Assembly: GCA_012295275.1 (NCBI GenBank)
Contig: CM022676.1
Span: forward strand, 10,823,086 to 10,887,085
DNA from: Chrysomallon squamiferum
Taxonomy: Eukaryota > Mollusca > Gastropoda > Neomphalida > Peltospiridae
DNA: 64,000 nt
Direction: 5' to 3'
Part shown: positions 37,111 to 50,284 of the stretch, piece after piece
Numbering within the stretch: position 1 is the first letter of the stretch
Layout: every line of letters starts with the position of its first letter
Position numbers and translations under genes: made by a program
The notes under the pieces: generated by a model
Told to the model about the DNA's origin: nothing
The model's input: the letters and a program-made list of their open reading frames with translations, nothing else
Database searches by the model: none

Positions 37111-38272
37111 AACGTGCAGAATCAGTGTTTTTTAACCTCTATTAATTTGGCTTACAAGCAGACAAAAACTTTATGAATTGCATGGAGAAAAAGATAAAGA
37201 AATGCTCATAAACGGAGTGTTGTTGTTTCCTTGATCATGAGTTTTTCTGTGAAATAATAACCTGCACTTGTAAAACAGGATGTTTTAAACACTACACGTA
37301 GCACTTTTGCTTTAACTCAACAGTGAAAACCATGTTAAATATTTTGCAAGCATTAGGCTCTGGCTGCATTTAGCCCCATTGGAAAGCTATTAAAATATGT
37401 AAAAACGGTGACCATTATAGTAGGTTCAGTTGATTATTTTCAGTGAAAAACATTGGCTGCTGGCGGTTATAAACCAGTGACTGCACAGAACAGCTCATTT
37501 AAAGAAGGAAATACTTTTGGGGGAATTTGTGGTGGGATTTAAACAGGTGACTGTTAGACGAGTTTCGCCTGTGTGTATGTATGTACAGACACAGATACAC
37601 CTTGATAATTCAAAACTGAAAAGTATTAATAAAATAGTTTAACTTTCAGGGAATTCAAATATTTACAGCAGTTTCTTCTAATGAATATACATTATAGGTC
37701 TGTGTATATAAGCATATATCTATATATCTAGCTATCTATCTATATATGAATGTATGTATGTATTCATATTTACAAGCATAATTCGTACAATTCTCTTAAA
37801 TCACATTTAAATTGCAAATAACATGTTTTCCACTGTACACTTCTTTGTAAATACAAAGAAACACTAATGAGTAAGAGTTAATAGTTCACTGTCGCAGTTC
37901 TTTGAGGACTGTATGCAATTATATATTATGTAAAGAAGCCCTTCGCCTTACATAGGCAGATGACCTATATCAAGTTAATTTTATTCCGCTTAAAGAACAA
38001 CTTACTATTCTCTGCTTTGAGTTTTCGGAGGCTAATTTCAATTAAATTAATAGTCTAGGACCGCAAAAAAACTTTGAGAAACAGGTTTTTACTGTTGTCA
38101 GCATTTGAATTTTTGAAGGTGATTACTAGCAGATATAAGAGCTCGGCTGGGACAAGACTTTCATTTCTGGAGATAGACGTGCTTGAAAGATATGAGTATA
38201 TGTGTGCTGCTAGATATTTGGTAGTAATTAAAGGATTATTTATTTATTTATTTATTTATTAATTTATTTTAG

Positions 38273-38739
38273 ATCCAATAAGCGGAAGCGATTCCACATT
38301 TTCTTCAATGATTTATCCAATAATCACGTAAGTAGTCTTGTAACTATTTTCTTTTTATTAGTTATTTTATTGTAATATTAATTTTATCAGCCTTCCTCTC
38401 AGTATATCTGCATGTATCATCTGTACCTATGTCTAGTATCGCTCAGTCTGTTTGTTTCTGTGATTCTGTATATCTACTTTTCTGTCGGACCGTCTTCAAG
38501 TACTTGTGTATGTATGTATATATGTATTATCTATATGTACATGTAAAGATGTGCCTGTATCACTGTATGTAATGATGTCTATCTACATATGTTGTCTTTT
38601 TTGATGTCTGTGTACCTTTCTTATCTGTGTGTGTGCTTATCTATTTCCGTGTGTCTAATAATTATTTGTTTATCATTTTATCTTTATTTTATCTTTCTTC
38701 AGGTTTATCAACACTTTAGTCATCACTGGTTTGCTGTAG
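38273..38739 (+). CDS. Gene B GPI-type C-terminal exons
   Basis: The exon 38273-38327 (55 bases) follows attttag and encodes DPISGSDSTFSSMIYPII before donor GTAAGT. The exon 38703-38739 follows ctttcttcag and encodes FINTLVITGLL and stop. Together they give small residues (SGSDS) followed by about 20 hydrophobic residues to the end, typical of GPI-attachment signals. Positions, lengths and phases match gene C exons 4-5. Confidence 0.6.
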
Positions 38740-38841
38740 ATCTACAGACTCCTCAGAGATAGATAAACACGGAGATATGAGATGTATAAAATATTGACAA
38801 CAATCTCAATTATATTCTTGTTTCTTTCTTTGGGTTTTATC

Positions 38842-38845
<4 letters not shown>

Positions 38846-38892
<47 letters not shown>
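38846..38892. repeat. ATT microsatellite in the gene B 3' block
   Basis: About 15 units directly after tttctttctttgggttttat. It is equivalent to 1477 and 18098. Confidence 0.93.
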
Positions 38893-40134
38893 ACTTACTT
38901 TGTATATTTATATATGTATTAAAATGATTCTTTTGTTTTTAGGTTTTTCTAAATGAAATATATTACATATGTATATTTCTAGAATTTAATTTGTAACTAA
39001 ATAGAATATTTTATTTACTGTGAACGACTGATCTTATAACATTTTGACAGTTACTTTTAGAATAATTGGATAGAATTTAAAACTGTGTTTCTTTTTATCA
39101 TTTGTAAGTAAACAGTGTATTAGTATACATGTGCCAAATACTTGTTAGAATTACAAATCAGAAGTAAGTCATCAGTTAGAATGCTGGTATATTTTCAGTA
39201 CATTTGAAAGCATTTCAGAAAAGAAGACATTTTTATAAGAAAAGTGTTGACGTTGGTTATTAGTATTCTTACAGTTATTAAAGTGTTTAAATATTTATAA
39301 AATTATTGAAATTCATTGTTAAATGTTAAGTGCTTTAATGTACTTTTTTTTGTTCCATATTTAAACAGTTTCAAATTTCATTTGTGGTGTTATTTCTACT
39401 TTATTTATTTTAATTGAAATTTTTCTCTGTTTGAATTTAGTCTGTTCAAAGTTAAATTTTCGTTTGGAGATGTCATTAAAACACTCTGAATTTTGATGTG
39501 TGCCTAACTTGTATTTTATGTTCTTTCACGCACTCGTACAGCTTGGAGTGCCTTACTAAGCTGCCAGGTTTTCACTATTCGCGTTAAAATAAACTCATCT
39601 GTATTATGAGACTAATCTTTAAAATAATACAATGATGCAATACATGAATTTCAAAGGTTATTATTTATTTGGTTAGGTATCTATATATTTATTATTATTG
39701 TTTCTGCTAAAAAATTGGAGACGGTTATCAACCAGAGCTTATGGTCAAATAAAGAAAAAAAATATAATTTTTTATTTTGTTTTTTTTTGTTGTTGTTATA
39801 CGATTTTGTTTTTTGTAAAACGATCTGTGACGCACAAACAAATCAGTTATTGTTCGAGATTAATTCTGGGCGCGAGTACATTTCATAACATTATAGAAAC
39901 TATGTGTGAAATGCTTTAATATCCATGCTCCATGTAAACGTCTTAATTATGCATATACCGAATGTTTCGAATTTCAACCCTGACAATAAGGCTTTCACTG
40001 TTTTCTTCTATTATTTTAAGTGAATTTTTTATCTTTAAAATAGTTATATTTGTTAATGATTTCTATATAAAACATTCTTAAAGTTGTTAAAATGTTCTGC
40101 TGTCTGCATGTTGGGTTTGTTATTTTAAAAGCAC

Positions 40135-40246
<112 letters not shown>

Positions 40247-40321
40247 GCAATATACAGTGTTCACCAAATGTGTAATATTTTATTATTAACAATTATTAGA
40301 CTTGAATGTTCTGTAACAATG

Positions 40322-40621
40322 TTGATATAAGAGAGAAACAGAATGTAACTAGTAAACCGTCGCCATTAGTAACTGAAGAAACCAAACTTTTCCCATTATC
40401 ATATGTATTAAATTTTTCATTTAAACTGCTCCTTGTTACAGTACCAGAGTCAACAATTGTCTCAGTGGAGCTGGTAATGCCGTCTGTTATCTTTGAACCA
40501 TTAAAGTCTATGTGATTACAGCTTCTGGACGGCAAGGGTCGGTTGAACAGGTCAGTTGTGTAAGAATTGCTGGCTTTACTCGAGTTGATCCAGTTATTAT
40601 AGAAACCTTTTTGGAAAGGAA
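40322..40621 (-). pseudogene. Fragment E: decayed copy of the Ig domain 2 exon
   Basis: After an acceptor-like ttttattttcaag the sequence follows gene C exon 3, with STETIVDSGTV and DNGKSLVSSVTNG. The closing Cys is Ser, the first Cys region is scrambled, and the donor end is lost. No matching first-Ig or signal exon was found nearby. It is an isolated fragment. Confidence 0.6.
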
Positions 40622-40879
40622 CTTGAAAATAAAACAATAAATACAGAAATCCTGGGAATTAATAATTAATCATTTTTACCATTATAAAACATTTACTTCC
40701 AAATGGAAGAAAACAAGGATTTTAATTTTTTTTTTATATTTTATATCTTTATTATATTTATAAGTAATATGGAAAGCACTGTTAACCTTAATATTAGTAA
40801 TAGAGCTGTACAACAAAACAACAGGTGATGAAGTGACACATGGGTAAAATATTTATTTTCAGATTTTGAGTTTCACAAA

Positions 40880-41340
40880 ATATTTAGACAGGGTTTATTG
40901 CTCTAACATTTCATTTACTGTGTGAAAATATTTCACCATTATATGCTGATATCCATGTACCATTAACAAAGAAAATTCAAAATCTGGATAGTGGTTCAAA
41001 ACCTTTAATGTTATAGAAAACAGAAGATAGATATTTATAATGCACTGTCCTTGAAGGGCTGTTGAAGAATATTGTGGATGTCTTAAAATACTGGTCAGTT
41101 TGGATATTTGCAAAAAAAGTTGCTTGTACAACTAATCTATTATGTGACCAGGTATGCTGTGACTACCTAATTAAACTTAATGAAAAAAATCTTGAGAAGA
41201 AACTGATGGATGACATCGAAACAAGCAATGAAAGTACATTTCAAATTTTAACAGAAAAGTCGTATTCATGTTTATATCTTGTTTGCAAACGAAAAGCTAA
41301 TAAAACTGAAATCCCTGTCTATTTTTTAGTAATAAAATAA
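40880..41340 (+). repeat. Left arm of inverted duplication with 49560-50000
   Basis: The stretch 41030-41270 is the reverse complement, with changes, of 49600-49840. Examples are tgcactgtccttgaagg/aggacagtgca and ctattatgtgaccaggtatgc/gcatacctggtcacataatag. A plus-strand open frame at 41062-41340 (92 codons) has no recognisable domain, and the copy at 49.6 kb has stops in the equivalent frame. Gene C's intron (near 3990-4060) has a weaker relative of the adjoining part. Confidence 0.6.
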
Positions 41341-42189
41341 AAGTTAAAAGAAAGAAACAATTTGAATCACCTGTTAAAATGATTGAGAATAACATAGATA
41401 GAAAATGAAGAGTTTACTGAAGTTTTTGTCGCTTTTGTAAAAAATATTTGATTATTCTATATTATCTATAAGACGACATATAATTTCATCCTCGTTTCAT
41501 GAACTTATATAATGTATACTTCTATCTTATCTGCTGAAAATAATAACGGAACGTATATTTTCACACAAGATCTATACCAATCAGTTATTTAAGATATAAA
41601 TATATTGCATTTTCATTTCAGAGGTTTATCATGAATCAAATTCAGCCAAAAGAAAAAAAACACAAGACAAGAATTTTTTTTGAATCAAATCAGTTTGACC
41701 TTCACAATTATTTGATATTTTTAATAATTATATTTTTCAGTTAAAAGAAAACAGAACTGTGGGATTACCTGGTAATACACATTCTGCATTACTAGCTGTC
41801 TGCCAGCAAAAGAAATACAAGTAATATACACAGTACAGATGAAATAATTATAATGGCAGCGCTGTAATAGAGCAGTGGTAACAGCGTAATAGATATGTAT
41901 ATATATATACATATATGTATACTTAACCAAAAAAGTTTAGCAAGTTTTTGTAAATGCTGTTGCTTCCAAATAAATTAAAATACAGTTATAAAAGTTGGTA
42001 ATATGTTAGTTGTGAATGCCCTGTCGCTTTCGTTAATGAAAAGAACACCATTTGTCATATCGCACACCGCTATGCCTACTCCACATGCTGTCACAGAAGT
42101 GTGTGCAATACAGATGCACTGAAATCACATTTGTATGCACTCAACCAACATTATCCAAAAACAAAAGGAAAAATGTATCCTGTTATAAT

Positions 42190-42590
42190 GTCCAGGCTTA
42201 ACGGCAAATCATGAAGCAATAGGACGGCTTAATGCCGGTCAAAATGGACACGATGTCTCTCAGTACTTTCGTGTTCATGACAGTACCACATCGCAACTCC
42301 GACAACACATACACTAAACTGGGCAAATGCTAAATCAACCTCGTTCTGGTAGACCACGATTAACTACTCCAAGGAAACACAGGTATTAAGTCATGTCATA
42401 TCTATGTCACAGGTTCAAAAATGCTCCATGTTTGGCTCATACTTTGCAGCAAACCACAGGCACTAGAATTCATGCTGAAACTGTCTGTAGCCATCTCCAC
42501 GCTGCTGGATTACAAGCACGTCGCCCTGTGGTAGCTGTTCCCCTGACGTCACGTTCAGGAACGTCTGAGTAATTCCGGTCTGGTGAGGAC
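42190..42590 (+). mobile_element. Tc1/mariner transposase fragment
   Basis: One frame gives AIGRLNAGQ, DVSQYFRVHDSTTSQLRQH, LNQPRSGRPRLTTP, GTRIHAETVCSHLHAAG and LQARRPVV, in the order of a Tc1-like transposase DNA-binding region with its GRPR AT-hook-like motif. There are in-frame stops and the catalytic DDE part is missing. It is a truncated, dead copy. Confidence 0.75.
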
Positions 42591-42599
42591 AAATAGCGT

Positions 42600-44274
42600 C
42601 GGGAAATACTTCCGGTTTTCTGATCTTTCCGGATTTCAGTACACCGGATAATTGGTCCTGTACCTGTATAGCTGTTTACAACACATAGTTAACTTTCTTA
42701 TCACAGATACCTGATATAAAAACAATAACAATTTCCCAGAATTAGCGTAAACGCAAATATACAAAATAAATAACAGCGATAAAACTTTTACTGTTATAGT
42801 ATTTTAAAAGTATCAAGAGAATTAATAAATATTAAATAAGCCCTACTTTAGAAGTATTATTTGTATGAAATACAGTTTCATTCTTTATTTTCCATTGTTT
42901 ATTTTACATTTCAAGTTAATATTTAGCGTGTATCCAGAAATGCAGCCCATCCGGTCTCTAACTTGCTGGATATATCGTTTGGCACATGTATCTGTTTTTA
43001 TTCTACTTTTCTGTTAAATATCTGTTGTTACAGGGCCCTCGACATCAAATATCTGGAATGTATCTGTTAACTAGCAGTGAACAATATGATTTTAAGGCCA
43101 TCTGACATCTATTTTAAAAATTAAATATACTGAAATGCAGATGAACCAGTAATTCTTCTAGAGAAATAAAAACAAAGCCGAGTTACGGTGTATTCACTAT
43201 TTAGTTATGAAAATGATGATGATGATAATAATAATAATAATGAGGACTAAAACAATTTCTAAAACATACATTTAAACATTGGCTTATCTATACTGAAAAT
43301 AAATATGCTTTATCTGTATATGGGTAACCAGTATAAATACCTGGCTGCTTAGATATATTATACTCTAAACACAGATGCCAATTCTTTTATAAGTAAATAT
43401 ATAGAGTTGAAATGGGGCGGATAAAATAAAACATGAGACTTGATACTAAACAAATATTTCTTGGCTTTCAGTTTATCTAAAACTGAATTAATTGTGCTTC
43501 GTTTTGTTCCAATAATCATGATAATTTCACGGGTACAGCACTCTTAGATACATACAGCTGAATTAACCATGTAAATTTCTCACTCCCCCCCCCCAAAATC
43601 CCCCCTAAAAACAAAAAACAAACCTCTATCTAAAATGTGAAATATATGTGTTAAATATGTTACTGGCATCAGTTGTTGCTAGACAGTAAAATAGAAACTG
43701 TATAAAACATGCATTCAACCTACAAACAAGAAAAGCATAAACTAAACGTTGTTATACATGTTTATCCCTGCATGTATGTTCCAGTAACATTATTATTTAA
43801 TGTTAATATGAAATATGAGCTTATTATTGAAATAAATGAGTTTGAAAAAAATCACAGAAAATATAATTAAAACGCAGCATGACATTATATAGGTTTATTC
43901 TATAATAATATTAAAAATCCGATGTGCTGCTTTATTGTTTCCCGACCTGTATGAAACATTTACGAAATTTAATTCCTTATCCTTCTATGTTCAACTGTGA
44001 AGAACATTTTACATTTTCTTTCAAATCATAAAATAATTACATTAATCTGTAAATGTATAATGTTGAACAAATTACCAGATGACAAAGCAAAACGGATAGG
44101 AACTGAGGAAACCTTGAATCTACAAAGGTTGGATTGTGACCTGGGACTATGAAAAACACTGTTGTAAGTCTTTTAAAATTCACATTAGTAAGAAGTTATT
44201 GTTAATAAAACGCAATTAAAAGAAAATAACTCATAACAGGTGTTTTATCATTACCTAGGTATACGAAAACAAAA

Positions 44275-44323
<49 letters not shown>

Positions 44324-46330
44324 TAAATAAATAAATACACAAAATATTATAAAGGATATCAAATTTATGAAGTTAAACCGAAAAAATAACGAAGTGATAC
44401 CCCAAAATTCAGTAATTTTAGGCATAATTGTTTTATAAAATTCGCATATATTTCTTAAAAAGAAAGATAAGTATAAAATGTGCAAGGTACCAGGTTAATT
44501 GCATGAAAATAAAATTCTACGTTCATTTACAGCTAATTAATTCATATGAATATAATTATAAACATTTAAAATACTGAAGTGGCATACAAATAAATACACA
44601 AATGACCTGAAGGAAGTGATAACAGTTTGTTTACCAATCCATACACAAATAACACATTTGCTGAAGCTAGGCGTATTGTTGTCGCTGTACATAGCTGATA
44701 GATTTCTGCAAAAATAAACATAGGTACTACTGATATACATTTAACGCAAATTAATAATACTTCTAGAACAACAAACGGAAAACATTTTGCCACGTATATT
44801 GTTTGTTAAAAAATAAAATGAAATTCTAAAATATTTATTTAAAAAGTAACTTAATACAGATATACATCACAGTATATTTAGTTCAATACTGCGTCACAAA
44901 TTTTTGTATACATTACAGATATTATATATATCTTTGAACTGACTGGTTCTAATAATTCAAACGTATTGCGAGTACTATAGGTTTCCTTCCCTGCGAAAAG
45001 AATTAGACTCGTCCATGACGTCATCCGCTCTCAAAGTAGCCTTGATTACTGAATATTATAGTAAAATGCTTTACGGTGAAGATAATTTGGTGAGTTATTT
45101 GTTTATTTTAAACGTGGATATGATTTGTAAAATAATGTAAGTCATACATTACAATGTCGTTCGTTAATAATGTTTACAAAAGCAGTAAAATGATACGAAA
45201 GATTTCGAATAATCCCCTCCCCGCTTTTTAATCGTTCTAAACAGGTATCTACTATCGGAAGGAATTGTGTTAGAAAGTGGAGCTTATCTTTTCAGTGGGA
45301 AAATTATGAAAGAAATATGTATAATGTGTAATCTAGCTGACGTTTCCTTGTAAATATTTGGATTAGATTTATTTCGTATGGTACTATTTGACAAAATTGA
45401 TGAATTATGTCATAAGAAAGAGAGAAAGTGAAAAAAGTCAGGCAGCAGCAGCAACATCAATTGCTATGGCCACATCATTAGCTGAGAAAACCACACATTT
45501 TGGTATTATTTTGATAAATCTGAATGTGTATACTATGTCATGATGTTTGTTGTTTTTTGAAAAATGTAGCAGTAATGACAAAATAGATACACAAATAATA
45601 GACTCCTTTCAAAGAAAGCTAAAACGTGCCACCTTCAACTGCAGCACAGAGACAGCTTTGGTCACATATTTATAACATAAATAGGTCATTTTACACAGGA
45701 AACAAACAAATGACAATTATTTCCTCAGTATGCCTGGAAAGTGCTTGGAAAAACCACTAAAATGATAACTTGAAAAATCTGAATTTTATGTTCTAGAAAG
45801 TTTTCATTTTTCAGTCAGTTGTTTTAGGTTTCATTGAAACAAATGCTCTGATAGATGTTAATGAAATTGTCATTTCTTACTTTAAAAGCAAGATAATTAT
45901 GAAATTTTCTAGGATAACAAATTAATTAAAATTAAAACTAATTAATTAAATTATATAAAATAAAGTTTAATACAAATACAGACATATGGCAGTATTTTGA
46001 ATATGTCACCTAACATGAAGTAACAAGTTTGTTTATGGTCTGGATATAATTATTGTTAACTTTGATAATTTTTCCCAAAAGCTAGAAATTAAGAAATATA
46101 ACTGATCTGAATTTTATTTAGGTTTTGATGGTGTTAATCAAAAAATCAAAAAGGATAATTTAAAAGTACTTTTGTTTGGGTGAATCAATACAAAACTAAT
46201 GCTGGAGTTCTTCCGTGTCAATGTGATAAAGACACCAGACATTGACTCTAAGAACCTGGGAATGATGGAAAGTGCTGTACTTTCAAATACCTAGTCATAT
46301 AAATTTGTAACAAATCTACTTTAACTTGTC
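42600..46330. other. Non-coding DNA between the Tc1 fragment and the transposase relic
   Basis: A TAA run lies at 44276 and overlapping minus-strand open frames at 44537-44793 have no recognised motif. A TGACGTCA octamer near 45018 and a possible donor at 45089 could belong to a first exon of gene D, but this is not established. Confidence 0.4.
44276..44320. repeat. TAA microsatellite
   Basis: About 14 units followed by aaat steps. Confidence 0.95.
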
Positions 46331-46900
46331 AGATTTGTTAATTAATTAAGGTTTGTTCAACAGTGACTCATGCACCCATACTAAAGCCATAATCAGTTAA
46401 ACTTTCTAGATGTAAACTTCCAAGCACATTCTGCATATGATTCAGTATTGTCTATTCTCTTATGTAGTGTCTTCATGGCACTAAACACTTTCCTTTTAAC
46501 TGTTCTGCCAATGCCACCTACAGCACCTGTATTGTGTGAAGTGGCAAACAAATGACAGTTTGCTGAAATTTAGAATTCATGAGGTTAGTGCAAAACATAA
46601 ATTTGATTTTTGCTTGAAGTGTTGACTGGCTCCATAAAAATTTGTTTATAGGTTCTGAAGAATTACTTTGATGAAAACAGCAACAGCATATTTGTTGTCG
46701 TTTAAGTAGTCAGACACAATACAGAATGAATGTGATAAACCTTGAGCAAAACTCTATATGTTTGCCATCTGACTTTTTCTTCAGGGTATTATTTCTTATC
46801 ACCCTTTAAGTTGTAGATCATGTGCAAAGTATTTTCATGCTGCATAGATCACATGCCAAAGCAGGATCCAATGTTTTTGAACTTGTTACTCCTAATTCAG
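46330..46900 (-). mobile_element. Decayed transposase-like relic
   Basis: Minus-strand frames give SDYLNDNKYAVAVF, GASQHFKQKSNLCFAL and then, after a shift, TSHNTGAVGGIGRTVKRKVF. These resemble the 'SDGASSQFK...ATSHGKGAVDGIGGTVKR' stretch of a transposase-like family common in aquatic invertebrates. I cannot name the superfamily with certainty. Stops and frameshifts are present. Confidence 0.45.
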
Positions 46901-47769
46901 TATCATAATGCTTAAGTCTGAAAAATCAAGTTACATGTCTGAAGAAAAGTATTTTGTGCTATTTAAAATTGTTACATTTTTACTGTAGACATTTAACTGC
47001 ATAGTGCTTATTAAAAAATCTATTTATATTAAAAGGTTACTTTTATTTAACAAAAAAATGGGATTTGCTAAAATTAGTACAATTTTTTAATGGTTTGATT
47101 TATCTAAAAAATATGAATTGTTCTAGTAACTAGATGTTAACAGTTTTCTAATCATATCAGTAAAGCTCCTATGTTTATTTTCCCCGAATGTTTCATTTTT
47201 CTTGATCTTGTGCAAAAATAAATGTTATGGAGATGAGTTTTCATTTCTTAATAAAATTAGTTAAATAATGAGATAATTCAAGACCAACATTTTAATGTAG
47301 AAATAATAAGAGTTTATCTGTGGTAAAGATTTTCTTCATTGTGTATTTTTAATTTAAAATATTGATGAAAACAAAATCTCACATCAGTCAAAAGATTTTC
47401 ATATTTTATTATTTATGTAGTGTAAATTATAATGAACCAAATAGCACGAGATGCCACTTCAATCTGAATGGCTCAGATTATGATAAAATTTAGTTGCTGA
47501 GATTTTTTGCTCAAAAGATTGGTGGCTATGCCCATTTTGACAAAAAATGTAATTTTTGAAGAATAACATCCCAAAAGTATTGATCTGATAAAGATAAAAA
47601 GAACTTATAAAACAATTTTTATCAAAATCTGAATCAGTCAGGCTACAACCAGTGTGTGGTCCTAAATATTATTTATATACAAATAAATTAGGTCAGTTCA
47701 TTATGTTCAGTTATTTTTTATTTTTTTTTTAACCATAAATACTGTTGTTTTTTTTGTTCTGTTTTACAG

Positions 47770-47839
47770 GTTATGAAGATTATGAAATTTCAAATAATCC
47801 TCATTTTTACAAGCATTGCATTTATCAATAGTACTTTAG
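47770..47839 (+). CDS. Gene D exon 1: signal peptide
   Basis: After acceptor ctgttttacag the exon begins gtt-ATG and encodes MKIMKFQIILIFTSIAFINS before a Gly codon split by donor GTGAGT. It is a clear hydrophobic leader. The upstream acceptor implies a non-coding first exon. Confidence 0.7.
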
Positions 47840-48580
47840 GTGAGTTAATTGCATCTCCATTTTTTTTTAATTTTGATTCTCTGTAAGTCACAACACGTTC
47901 CTATATATGTTTGAAATAATGAGAATTATTACTTCCAGTACACTTTTTTCTAATCTGAAACACTTGTAAATTTTAGTTTAGTGGCTGAAGCTTTTATTTA
48001 CTTACACATTTTTTAGAATCTCATTTTTCATGTATGTTGAAACTAACAAAATCATAAGAAGCATACATAATTGTGCTCTCATTTCTTATAGCAGATTTTA
48101 GACTTAACAATCAATATATGCATGGTAATTATGATACACAAAATCATATGTAATATCAGAAGTACTCTGAAGATTTTGAAATTTTGTTAATACTAAAGGT
48201 CTTATATTGTGACATTAATCATACACAGAAAATGAATTGAAAACTAACTTTAATTTTTTTATTAATTATTATTATTTTTTATTGGTATATTTGTGGTGAA
48301 TTTTGTAGGGTATAGTATTGTTAGTCACCCTTAACAAGAAGTATTATCAGACTCCAGGCCCATCTGGATTGTTGTTATTATTGTTGTTGTTATTTGTATC
48401 TGTTCTCACTTGTTTTTTTTTTTTTTTTTTTTTTTTGGGGGTGTGTGTTGAAGGACAAGAAATAAATTAAAGAAATAAGTATATTTATGAATGTAAACTA
48501 AAATAAAAATAAAAATAAAGAAAACATTTAATACATTAAACATGCACACATATTCACACACTCTTACTTCATTATTTCAG

Positions 48581-48889
48581 GTCAGTATGTCATAACACAG
48601 TCTGAAGACTCAGTTCTAAAAGGATCATCATTAGTACTTACGTGTAATACTGGAAGCAATAAAACTGGATTAGCTTGGAATCGGGTTGGTATTAATATCT
48701 TCGTAGTCCAAGGAGCAGGTACAAGTTGTAATGGAACTCTGCCACCAGAATATGACTACACATGCTCTGAAGGGATTATGTACAACTTAACAATACGTAA
48801 TATCCAGTTCAATGAAAATGGAATAGAATGGAAATGTCAGCCTTTATTTGGAGGAGATGACAGTAATATCGTAATAGTAAATGTCACTG
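48581..48889 (+). CDS. Gene D exon 2: V-like Ig domain 1
   Basis: This is a 309-base open exon between tatttcag and G|GTAAGT. It has LVLTCNTGSN, GLAWNRVG, an inner Cys pair (TSCNG and YTCSEG) and the closing IEWKCQP. It has the same length, phase and inner Cys pattern as gene C exon 2. Sequons (NKT, NGT, NLT, NVT) suggest an extracellular product. Confidence 0.75.
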
Positions 48890-50284
48890 GTAAGTTTTGA
48901 TAACTATAGTTGTGTGTATGAGGTAGACAATTTTATCCCATCCTAAACAAATTGAAATATTTAAAATTATTTCTTATATTTTAGCAGACATTTTAATGAT
49001 AACCTATATAAACCACAGATAATAACTGAAAATGTGAGTTTTATTTTTTAACCTTTTAAACTTGAAATAAAGGAATGAAAATATTTTGTAGAATATTTTT
49101 TATATTTTCTTTCTTTCAGGTGTTTGTTTCATGGAATTCAATATATCATGGAAAATTTTGTTTTCAAAATATATAATAACAATAGTTACTAATTAGCTAA
49201 TGAGTTTGAATGATGAGCAATTGCTCATTACAAGTAGCAGTTTTAGGATTCATTTTGTATCTGTGACATTCAGTGTCAATTTAGCCAGTGAGTGTAACCC
49301 CAACTGATTCACATTTGATATTTGTGGTGAAAATGGGCATAACCATCAGTCTTTAGACCCAAATATCTCAGCAGTCTGTTAAAGTTGCAGGAAAGGTAAT
49401 TCTGTGAGGAATTCAAATCTGTGATTACTTTTAGTTTTGGACGTCAAACGTTCATATTTTTTCTCTTCTTAAGTCAGCAATTATGTTTGTCTTGAAAGAG
49501 CCATTGTATTTTTTATTATTATTTTTTTCAATTTTTATTGTTTTACTCAGAATAGGCAGGTATTGCAGTTTTATTAACTTTTCATTTGGAAACAAGATGT
49601 ACACATGAGTAGGACTTTTCTGTTAAAATTTGAAATGTACTTTTGTTGCTTGTGTCGATGTCATCCATCAGTTTCTTCTCAATATTCTTTCCAGTAAGTT
49701 TAATTAGATAGTCACAGCATACCTGGTCACATAATAGATTAGTTGTACAAGCAACTTTTTTTGCAAATATCCAAATCTGACCAGTATTTTAAAATGGCCA
49801 CAATATTCTTCAACAGCCTTCAAGGACAGTGCATTGTAAATATCTATCTTCTGTTTTGTATACTATTAAAGCTTTTGAATCAGAATGTAAATTTTCACAA
49901 TATAAATGAAAACTTTCAATAATAAACTTTACTAAATATTCAAAGAACTGATTTTCACATAAATTTCACAAAGTAAATGAATCTTACAATAATAAACTTA
50001 ATATTTCGTGAAAACCACAACCTGAAATAAATTATTTTTACCTAGGTGCCACTTCAGCAACTGGTGTTTATTATACAACCCTATTACTCATATTAAGGTT
50101 AAGGTATTTCACTTTACTAATAATTAAAATAAATGAAATAAATGAAATTAAAAAAAGAAAAAGAAAAGAAAATGTTAAATTGTGTTTTCTTCCATTTGGA
50201 AATAAATCTTTTACAGTGGTAAAAATTAGTACATATTAATTCACAAGATTTCTATATTAATTATTTTATTTTTTCATTTTAAAG

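Larger units (their letters stand above)
23969..38739 (+). pseudogene. Gene B: two-Ig surface protein with TM and GPI-type ends, interrupted
   Basis: The exons are 23969-24047 (signal peptide), 31695-31994 (Ig 1), 35815-36153 (Ig 2), then either 36822-about 37110 (transmembrane) or 38273-38327 plus 38703-38739 (GPI-type). Both ends are entered in phase 1, so either could be spliced to Ig 2. With the GPI-type end the coding length is 810 bases (269 residues). The reading frame has a TAG at 31751-31753 (codon 46), just before the first Ig cysteine. The transmembrane exon has a further TAA (36836-36838) and an apparent frameshift in an 11-A run (36983-36993). Splice sites and the rest of the frame are well kept. 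This suggests a recent pseudogene, a null allele, assembly error, or (least likely) recoding. Introns hold hAT, MULE and LINE relics. Confidence 0.62.

Noticed and set aside
41870-41895. Possible tRNA-like stretch (agcagtggtaacagcg)
   Set aside because: It is a short resemblance only. No cloverleaf stems could be traced.
44537-44793. Overlapping minus-strand frames of 67-75 codons
   Set aside because: They have no known motif and no splice or start context, and are likely chance frames in AT-rich DNA.
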